DNA of 64,000 nt from JBOZRQ01 sp050789255 (GTDB lineage Bacteria > Bacillota > Sulfobacillia > Symbiobacteriales > Symbiobacteriaceae): the NCBI GenBank assembly GCA_050789255.1, contig JBOZRQ010000060.1:1-64000 (forward strand), given 5' to 3'. How positions within the stretch are numbered: position 1 is the first letter of the stretch; each line of letters begins with the position of its first letter. Shown piece after piece: positions 58,479-64,000 of the stretch. The notes under the pieces were generated by a model that had not been told where the DNA came from, did not search any database, and saw only the letters and a list, made by a program, of their open reading frames with translations. The position numbers and the translations under genes were made by a program.

Positions 58479-58510
58479 AGAAGACCGCCCTCGCCAGGCG
58501 GTCTTCTTTC
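58479..58510 (+). terminator. Terminator after hypothetical gene
   Basis: The 11-bp stem AGAAGACCGCC/GGCGGTCTTCT with loop CTCGCCA is followed by TTC. It lies three bases beyond the stop at 58475. Confidence 0.85.
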
Positions 58511-58658
58511 ATGTGCATCCCTGCATGATGACCGGGGCGTTCGGATCGGCCGGGGCCGCGGTGAAGATGGTGTGCCACTGGCGGACCGGCTGGGCGGTGG
58601 CGCCCCACAGGCCGTTGTTGCGGACCCAGCTTCCGGCGCCCACGGCGTCGATTGCAAT
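58509..58658 (-). pseudogene. Possible 3' remnant of a decayed gene
   Basis: On the minus strand, 58658-58512 is open with strongly biased GC-rich third codon positions. It contains VGAGSWVRNNGLWGATAQPV and HTIFTAAPADPNAPVIMQG before TGA. An in-frame TGA lies just upstream and there is no ribosome site. It looks like the tail of a gene whose front is lost. I cannot name the family. Confidence 0.35.
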
Positions 58659-58714
58659 TCACCGTTAATTCAGAGTAAACCACACAGTATACCTTGTACA
58701 AATCATTCGCCTGT

Positions 58715-58731
58715 GTTAAGTTAGACTTAAC
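58715..58731. promoter_or_regulatory. Palindromic operator upstream of XRE-cupin gene
   Basis: GTTAAG-TTAGA-CTTAAC is a perfect 6+5+6 inverted repeat 21 bases before the regulator start. A candidate -35 TTGTAC lies at 58694-58699 and the repeat would cover the -10 region, fitting autorepression by the XRE-cupin protein. Confidence 0.65.
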
Positions 58732-58752
58732 GAACCACTGGAGGCTGTTCCC

Positions 58753-59337
58753 ATGGGAGTACAGCAGGAGTCGGACCGCTTTGCCATCGACCTGGGCGAG
58801 CGCCTGAAGACCCTTCGGGAGGAACGGGGGATTAGCCAGCAGCGGCTCAGTGAGCTGGCGGGCGTCACCAAAAGCTTCATCAGCCAGGTGGAGCGGGGCA
58901 AGGTCATGCCCTCCATTGCCAGCATTCGGCGGTTGGCGGGCGCCCTGGGCTTTACGCTGGCCCGGCTCTTCTCTCAAGTGCCCGAGGAGCATCCGGAGGA
59001 TCGGGTGGTGGTCCGTGCCGAGCGGCGGCGGGAGCTGCAGCTGGCGGGCCGCCACGTGGAGCTGTTCCTGCTGGCGCCGGATGTGAACCGCTCCATGGAG
59101 CCGGTGCTGAACCTGTTCAAACCCGGCGAGTCCACCTGCGACGAGCCGATGGCCCACGAGGGTGAAGAATGGCTTTACCTCCTCAAGGGAACGGCGAGGC
59201 TCACCCTTGGCGCCGAGGAGATGGTGCTCGGGGCGGGCGATACCGCCTACTTCGAGAGCAAGGTGCCTCACCGCTTAACCAACATCGGGGACGGGGTCCT
59301 CGAGATTATCTGGGTGGTCACGCCGCCCCTGTACTGA
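58753..59337 (+). CDS. XRE-family regulator with cupin effector domain
   Basis: This 194-residue regulator has an N-terminal helix-turn-helix (LGERLKTLREERGISQQRLS, GVTKSFISQVERGKVMPSIA) and a C-terminal cupin domain with HEGEEWLYLLKGTARL and GDTAYFESKVPHRL. Family members sense small metabolites (amino acids, polyamines, purines) and control neighbouring catabolic genes. The adjacent molybdenum hydroxylase operon is the likely target. ATG 58753 is preceded by GGAGGC. Confidence 0.92.
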   Translation: MGVQQESDRFAIDLGERLKTLREERGISQQRLSELAGVTKSFISQVERGKVMPSIASIRRLAGALGFTLARLFSQVPEEHPEDRVVVRAERRRELQLAGRHVELFLLAPDVNRSMEPVLNLFKPGESTCDEPMAHEGEEWLYLLKGTARLTLGAEEMVLGAGDTAYFESKVPHRLTNIGDGVLEIIWVVTPPLY

Positions 59338-59367
59338 AACCCTTACATACGACTGATGACAGCGCTT

Positions 59368-59409
59368 AAAGAGCGGGCTGCAGCAGCAATTGCTGTGGCC
59401 TGCTCTTTT
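59368..59409 (+). terminator. Terminator between regulator and hydroxylase operon
   Basis: AAAGAGC ... GCTCTTTT forms the outer stem, with additional internal pairing of GGC/GCC and CAGCA/TGCTG. It ends in TTTTCC. It lies 30 bases past the regulator stop, so the downstream operon has its own promoter or depends on read-through. Confidence 0.75.
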
Positions 59410-59463
59410 CCATCAAGCCAAATACCGGGTTATCCGTCAGAGAAGCCACAGGGGGGATTCAGG

Positions 59464-61761
59464 GTGTCCGCTGTGAGCGAGGTCGTTGGGGCTCGGGTTC
59501 CGAGGGCCGACTGGAGGGAGAAGGCGACCGGGGCGGCCCAGTACACCGATGATCTGGGGTTCGGGCCAGCGCTGCTGCACGCCAAACTGGTCAAAAGCCC
59601 GCATGCATCCGCTCGGATCGTCTCCATTGACACCAGCGCCGCCGAGCGCTTGCCCGGTGTCAAGGCCGTGGTGACCGGCCGGGACTTTCCCAACCCCATG
59701 GGCTTTGGCGTCAAGGACCGGTGGGCCTACGCCGTGGACCGGGTCCGCTACATGGGCGAGCCGGTGGCCGGCGTGGCGGCCGTGAGCGAGGAGATCGCCG
59801 CCGAGGCGTGCCGGCTGATCAAGGTGGAGTACGAGCCGCTGGAGCCCGTGCTCGATGTGGTGGAAGCGGCGCAGCCGGGGGCTCCCTCCGTGCACGAGGG
59901 CAAGTCGAACATCTCCTACCACGGCAAGCTCCGCAAGGGGAGCGTCGGCCGGGCGTTCCGGGAGGCGCACCTGGTTCACGAGGCCCGCTATGTGCTGCCC
60001 AAGGTTAACCACGTGGCGATTGAGACCCATGCGGCGGTGGCCCAGCTGGACGGGGCCGGCAAGCTGACGATCTGGGCCTCGGCCCAGGGGCCGCACCAGC
60101 GGCAGGTCTACTTCTCCCGGTGGCTTGGCATGCCGCTTCAGGATGTGCGGGTGATCACTCCTTACATCGGCGGGGGGTTCGGCGGCAAGTCCAACACCAG
60201 CGTGGAGCTGTTCGTGGTGCCACTGGCCCTGAAGGCGAAGGGGCGCCCGGTGAAGCTGAACCTGACCCGCGAGGAGGTCTTCCTGCTCACCTTTACCCGG
60301 GTGGAGTGCGTGGCCGACCTCGCCATGGCGGTGGACCGCGATGGAAAGATCACGGGCATGAAGACGACCTTCTACATGAGCACCGGCGCCTGGGCGGACA
60401 ACGGCATCGGCATGGTGGACAACGCCCGGAACTCGGTGACCTGCGCCTATGAGATCCCGAACGTGGAGGCCGACATGCTGGCGGTTTACACGAACCACAC
60501 GGGCGCCGGCTCCTACCGGGGCTACGGGGTGACCGAGGTCCACTGGGCGGTGGAGCAGCATGTCGACGAGATCGCCCGGCGGCTGGGGCTGGACCCGCTG
60601 GCGGTGCGGCGGCTCAACATGCTGCGGGAAGGCTCCGAACTGCCGACCGGCGGGCGGATGCACGCCAACGGTTTGGCGGCGTGCGTGGAGAAGGTGGCGG
60701 GCGCCCTGAACTGGGAGGAGCCGCTGCCGGCGAGCTCGGGCCCTGTCCGGCGGGGGCGCGGCATGGCGCTGGCGCTCAAAGGTCCCCACGGTCCGCACAA
60801 CCTGGGCGCCGCCGCCACGGTGCGGCTGAACGGCGACGGCACGGCGGACGTGCAGTGCGGCGCCACCGAGATGGGGCAGGGGGCGACCACTGCCCTGGCG
60901 CAGATCGCTGCGGCTGAACTGGGGCTGCCGGCCGAGAAGGTGCGGGTCAGCCACACCATCGATACCGATCACACCCCGTACGACTGGAAGTCGGTGGGCA
61001 GCCGGACGCTCTGGATGGTGGGCAACGCCGTTCAGGCGGCCGCCCGGGATGCCCGGGAGCAGATGCTGGCCGTGGCGGCGCGGCGCCTGGGCGTGGCCCC
61101 GGGCGCGGTCACCTTCGAGGACGGCTGGGTACTGTGCGGCGGGCAGCGGGAGTTCCCGGTGCTGGAGATCCACAAGACCGGTCTGACCGACTTTGGCGGC
61201 GGCAGCTGGGCCGGCCCGATCATCGGGCGGGGCAGCAGCGTTACGCAGGATATTACCGCCCAGGATCCCGAGACCGGGCTGGGCGAGAAGGTTAAGCCCT
61301 ACTACACCCTGGGCGCCCAGGGCGTGGAGGTTGAGGTCGACGAGGAGACCGGCACGGTCCGCATACTGAAGGCGGCTGCGTGCTTCGACGTGGGACAGGC
61401 CGTCAGCCCCGCCCAGGTGGAGGGGCAGATCATGGGCGGCATGGCGCACGGGCTCTCGACCGGCTGGTTTGAGGAGATGCTCTACGACGGTGCCGGGCGC
61501 CTGCGCAACGGCGGCCTGGTCGACTACAAGATCATGACGACGATGGACGCGCCTGAGCAGTGGGCGATCGACTACGTGGAGGTGCCCCAGCCGGACGGGC
61601 CGTTCGGCGCCCGGGGCATTGGCGAGCCGCCGATCGTGGCGGCGGCCTCAGCGCTGGGCAACGCCCTGCGGGACGCCCTGGGGATTCGGTTCACCACACT
61701 GCCGCTGTCGCCGGAGCGGGTTGCGCTGGCGGTCGCGGAGATGCGGGGAGGCGTGAAGTGA
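59464..61761 (+). CDS. Xanthine dehydrogenase family molybdenum-binding subunit
   Basis: This large subunit of about 765 residues belongs to a molybdenum hydroxylase. It has an Ald_Xan_dh_C-type N-terminal domain (ATGAAQYTDDLGFGPALLHAKL) and MoCo-binding motifs IGGGFGGKSNTS, GAGSYRGYGVTEVHWAVE and EMGQGATTALAQIAAAELGL. The catalytic Glu is in GARGIGEPPIVAAASALGNA. SYRGYG is closer to xanthine dehydrogenases (FRGFG) than to CO dehydrogenase (YRCSFR). GTG 59464 follows a G-rich site; GTG 59473 is an alternative. The gene order large-medium-small with one-base and ATGA overlaps shows one operon. Confidence 0.9.
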   Translation: MSAVSEVVGARVPRADWREKATGAAQYTDDLGFGPALLHAKLVKSPHASARIVSIDTSAAERLPGVKAVVTGRDFPNPMGFGVKDRWAYAVDRVRYMGEPVAGVAAVSEEIAAEACRLIKVEYEPLEPVLDVVEAAQPGAPSVHEGKSNISYHGKLRKGSVGRAFREAHLVHEARYVLPKVNHVAIETHAAVAQLDGAGKLTIWASAQGPHQRQVYFSRWLGMPLQDVRVITPYIGGGFGGKSNTSVELFVVPLALKAKGRPVKLNLTREEVFLLTFTRVECVADLAMAVDRDGKITGMKTTFYMSTGAWADNGIGMVDNARNSVTCAYEIPNVEADMLAVYTNHTGAGSYRGYGVTEVHWAVEQHVDEIARRLGLDPLAVRRLNMLREGSELPTGGRMHANGLAACVEKVAGALNWEEPLPASSGPVRRGRGMALALKGPHGPHNLGAAATVRLNGDGTADVQCGATEMGQGATTALAQIAAAELGLPAEKVRVSHTIDTDHTPYDWKSVGSRTLWMVGNAVQAAARDAREQMLAVAARRLGVAPGAVTFEDGWVLCGGQREFPVLEIHKTGLTDFGGGSWAGPIIGRGSSVTQDITAQDPETGLGEKVKPYYTLGAQGVEVEVDEETGTVRILKAAACFDVGQAVSPAQVEGQIMGGMAHGLSTGWFEEMLYDGAGRLRNGGLVDYKIMTTMDAPEQWAIDYVEVPQPDGPFGARGIGEPPIVAAASALGNALRDALGIRFTTLPLSPERVALAVAEMRGGVK

Positions 61762-62633
61762 TGTCGCTGGAGGTCTACCCGCCGATGCATGCGTGCGCCT
61801 ACGAGTCCCCGACCACGGTCGCTGAGGCGGTGGAGGTGCTGGCCCGCTACGGGAGCGGCGCCCGGGTGCTGGCCGGGGGCACCGACCTGGTGATCGCCAT
61901 GCGGGACAAGGGGGTCCGCCCCGCCTGCCTGGTGGATATCAAGCGGATCGATGCGCTGCGGCAGTTTGCCTGGCAGCCGGATGGCTCGCTGGTGGTGGGG
62001 GCGGCGGTGCCCATGACCACGCTGCTGCGCTCCGAGCGGTTCGTGCGGGAGTGCGACATGCTGGCCCGGGCCATCGACACCGTGGGCTCGTACCAGCTGC
62101 GGACCCGGGCCACCCTGGGCGGGAACATCTGCAACGCCTCGCCGGCGGCCGATACCGCCCCGCCCATGATCTGCATGGGCGCCGAGGTACAGATCGCCTC
62201 GGGCGCCGGGCTGCGGACGGTGCCCCTGGAGGAGTTCTTCACCGGACCGGGCCGGACGGTGCTGGCGCCCGGCGAGCTGGTGACGGCCCTGCGGTTCCCG
62301 GCCCGGGCACTGGGCGCCCCCGGGGTCTACCTGAAGCAGGGGCGCCGCCAGGCGATGGAGCTGGCGATTGTGGGGGTGGCCGCCCTCCGTCCCCGTGACG
62401 GGGGTGGGACGGTGCGCCTGGCGATGGCCAGCGTGGCGCCGCGCCCGCTGCGGCTGCCCGCCGCCGAGGCGGCATGGGCTGCCGGTGGTGTGGAGGCGGC
62501 AGTGGCGGCAGCGTCGGGCGAGGTCTCGCCCATCAGCGACGCCCGCTCCTCGGCAGCGTACCGGCGGCACCTGGTTGGCGTTCTGGTCCGGCGTGCGCTC
62601 CAGACCCTTACCGCGCAGGAGGCGAGGCCATGA
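61761..62633 (+). CDS. Xanthine dehydrogenase family FAD-binding subunit
   Basis: This 290-residue medium subunit has the FAD motifs VLAGGTDLVIAMRDKG (about 34-49) and RATLGGNICNASPAADTAPP (about 115-134). A CO_deh_flav_C-type end (YLKQGRRQAMELAIVGVAAL) follows. It passes electrons from the iron-sulfur subunit to NAD or another acceptor. ATG 61761 overlaps the previous stop by one base; GGGGAGG lies upstream. Confidence 0.93.
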   Translation: MSLEVYPPMHACAYESPTTVAEAVEVLARYGSGARVLAGGTDLVIAMRDKGVRPACLVDIKRIDALRQFAWQPDGSLVVGAAVPMTTLLRSERFVRECDMLARAIDTVGSYQLRTRATLGGNICNASPAADTAPPMICMGAEVQIASGAGLRTVPLEEFFTGPGRTVLAPGELVTALRFPARALGAPGVYLKQGRRQAMELAIVGVAALRPRDGGGTVRLAMASVAPRPLRLPAAEAAWAAGGVEAAVAAASGEVSPISDARSSAAYRRHLVGVLVRRALQTLTAQEARP

Positions 62634-63118
62634 AGCTCAGTTTCACGGTCAACGGCGAACCGGTTGCGCTGGCCCTGGATGGACTGAAAACCCTGCTGGA
62701 TGTGCTTCGCTATGACCTTGGCCTCACGGGTACGAAGAAGGGCTGCGAGATCGGGGAGTGCGGCACCTGCACGGTGCTGCTGGACGGGGAGCCGGTGAAC
62801 GCCTGCATGGTGCTGGCGCAGGAGATGGAGGGGCGGACCGTGGTCACGGTGGAGGGGCTGGCCTGTGACGGGCGGCTGCACCCGGTGCAGGAGGCGTTCG
62901 GTCGCCACTCCGCTGCGCAGTGCGGCATTTGCACCCCCGGGATGGTGATGTCGGCCGTGGCCCTGCTCCAGCGGGAGCCCTGCCCGACGGCCGAGCAGGT
63001 CAAGGGCGCCCTGGCCGGCAACCTGTGCCGGTGCACCGGGTACGGTCCGATTATCGACGCCGTGGTGGATGCCGGGCGGAGAAAAGAGGGAGCACATGTT
63101 CGGCCAACTCGTGGTTAA
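62630..63118 (+). CDS. Xanthine dehydrogenase family [2Fe-2S] subunit
   Basis: This 162-residue small subunit has a plant-type ferredoxin domain (KKGCEIGECGTCTVLLDGEP) and a helical [2Fe-2S]-binding domain (QCGICTPGMVMSAVALL; GNLCRCTGYGPIIDAV). It carries electrons from the molybdenum site to FAD. ATGA overlap with the FAD subunit gene; its end overlaps the permease gene by 23 bases. Confidence 0.95.
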   Translation: MKLSFTVNGEPVALALDGLKTLLDVLRYDLGLTGTKKGCEIGECGTCTVLLDGEPVNACMVLAQEMEGRTVVTVEGLACDGRLHPVQEAFGRHSAAQCGICTPGMVMSAVALLQREPCPTAEQVKGALAGNLCRCTGYGPIIDAVVDAGRRKEGAHVRPTRG

Positions 63119-63974
63119 CGGACTCGTGGTCGGCAGCGGCTACGCGATGATTGCCATCGGGCACACGCTGATCTTCGGGCTCATGAAAATCGTCAACTTC
63201 GCGCACGGCGAGATGTACATGCTGGGCGCCTTCCTGAGCTACTACTTCGCCACGGAGTTTGGCGGGTTTGGCCTGGGCTACGCCGGGGCGATGCTGGCCG
63301 CCGTGCTGCTGACCATGCTGATTGGGTTCCTGCTGGATAAGGGCATCTTCTCTCGCATCCGCAACGAGGATGAGAGCGTGTCGACCCTGGTAACCATCGG
63401 CCTGTCGATCCTGTTCATGAACGGCGCCCGCCTGATCTGGGGGGCGGCGCCGAAGTCGATGCTGCCGGTGATCCCGGGGAGCCTGGCGCTCGGGGATGTG
63501 ACGATCTCCTACTCGCGGCTTTTGATCGTGCTGATCACGGTCGGGATCATCGTCGCCCTTCACTTCTTCATCCAGAAAACGACCACCGGCAAGGCGTTCC
63601 GGGCCACCTTCCAGCATCGGGAGGCGGCGCTGTTGGTCGGCATCGAGGTGGAGAAGATCTACACGCTGAACATGGCCCTGGGCTCGGCCCTGGCCGGCAT
63701 TGCCGGAGCGCTGCTCGGGATGATCTTCGTCCTGGAGCCGACGATCGGCATCAAGGCGATCGGCGTGGCCTGGGTGGTGGTCTGTACCGGCGGACCGGGC
63801 AGCGTGATGGGCGCCATCACCGTGGGGTACCTGCTGGGCCTGGCCGAATCGATGGGCGGTTCCTACATCTCATCGCAGTACAAAGATGCGATCGGGTTCG
63901 TGGTGCTGGCCCTGGTGCTGCTGTTGAAACCCCAGGGGCTGTTCGGTAAGAAGCTCTCGCGCATGGGCGGCTGA
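63096..63974 (+). CDS. livH: LivH-type branched-chain ABC transporter permease
   Basis: This 292-residue membrane permease has about eight helices with GSGYAMIAIGHTLIFGLMKI, VNFAHGEMYMLGAF and the ATPase-contact loop KAFRATFQHREAALLVGIEV. LivH-like permeases import branched-chain amino acids, urea or purines and related compounds. Translational overlap with the hydroxylase small subunit suggests that the transporter brings in the hydroxylase substrate (inference). GAGGGAG precedes ATG 63096. The remaining transporter genes would lie beyond the right edge. Confidence 0.92.
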   Translation: MFGQLVVNGLVVGSGYAMIAIGHTLIFGLMKIVNFAHGEMYMLGAFLSYYFATEFGGFGLGYAGAMLAAVLLTMLIGFLLDKGIFSRIRNEDESVSTLVTIGLSILFMNGARLIWGAAPKSMLPVIPGSLALGDVTISYSRLLIVLITVGIIVALHFFIQKTTTGKAFRATFQHREAALLVGIEVEKIYTLNMALGSALAGIAGALLGMIFVLEPTIGIKAIGVAWVVVCTGGPGSVMGAITVGYLLGLAESMGGSYISSQYKDAIGFVVLALVLLLKPQGLFGKKLSRMGG

Positions 63975-64000
63975 TCCCGGTCCGCAAGACGAGGCGGGTA

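Noticed and set aside
59437..61449. Very long minus-strand open frame opposite the molybdenum hydroxylase gene
   Set aside because: It has His/Arg/Gly/Leu-rich composition typical of an antisense shadow in GC-rich DNA and no motifs, while the plus strand encodes a full XDH-family subunit.

Overview
The window reads as a chromosomal piece of a high-GC member of the Firmicutes/Clostridia, and the Symbiobacterium lineage is the best guess. This is inference. The markers that point there are strong AGGAGG-type ribosome binding sites, frequent GTG/TTG starts, a copper-amine-oxidase-N-domain surface protein, S-layer-homology (SLH) domains, DUF4321 and DUF3221 proteins, and a CpsB/CapA/CpsD polysaccharide control module. 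All this sits on DNA that is clearly GC-rich outside the central glycan island. I found no tRNA, rRNA, CRISPR array or intact insertion sequence.

Layout. 1-782: a left-edge reading frame that may be broken, then mostly empty DNA. 783-4402: a MacB/LolCDE-type ABC pair and a secreted surface protein. 4403-4909: an intergenic stretch rich in inverted repeats. 4910-8220: two divergent sensor kinases and a NarL-type regulator. One kinase lacks its phospho-accepting histidine. 8385-13879: a tight operon for a membrane-linked molybdenum nitrate reductase (cytochrome b-like anchor, catalytic subunit, four-cluster ferredoxin, Tat-exported Rieske protein, NarK transporter). 13938-25589: ordinary housekeeping and accessory genes (GNAT, F420/NADP-type reductase with a divergent LysR regulator, RRM protein, sorbosone-dehydrogenase-like protein, two MFS pumps, short-chain dehydrogenase, small membrane proteins).

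25839-57975 is a large cell-surface polysaccharide locus. It opens with a CpsB phosphatase, an SLH protein, and the CapA/CpsD chain-length and tyrosine-kinase pair. A block of visibly lower GC follows (about 28.9-51.8 kb). It contains a complete set for UDP-2,3-diacetamido-mannuronic acid (WbpA, B, D, E and I types), a 4,6-dehydratase/aminotransferase/PglC-type trio for a second amino sugar, a flippase, a polymerase and five glycosyltransferases. GC rises again for a polymerase fused to sugar-binding-like modules, a VanZ-glycosyltransferase fusion, a WcaJ-type initiating transferase, an epimerase and another polymerase. A decayed copy of that epimerase sits inside the low-GC block near 48.4-48.8 kb and looks like a recombination scar.

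58023-64000: a small unknown gene, an XRE-cupin regulator with a clean palindromic operator, then a three-subunit xanthine-dehydrogenase-family molybdenum hydroxylase that runs into a LivH-type ABC permease at the right edge.

The most unusual items are the histidine-less kinase beside an intact kinase, the two fusion proteins (sugar-binding-like modules + polymerase; VanZ + glycosyltransferase), the CUG-initiated glycosyltransferase, and the SLH protein embedded in a locus that makes a mannuronic-acid-type amino sugar.
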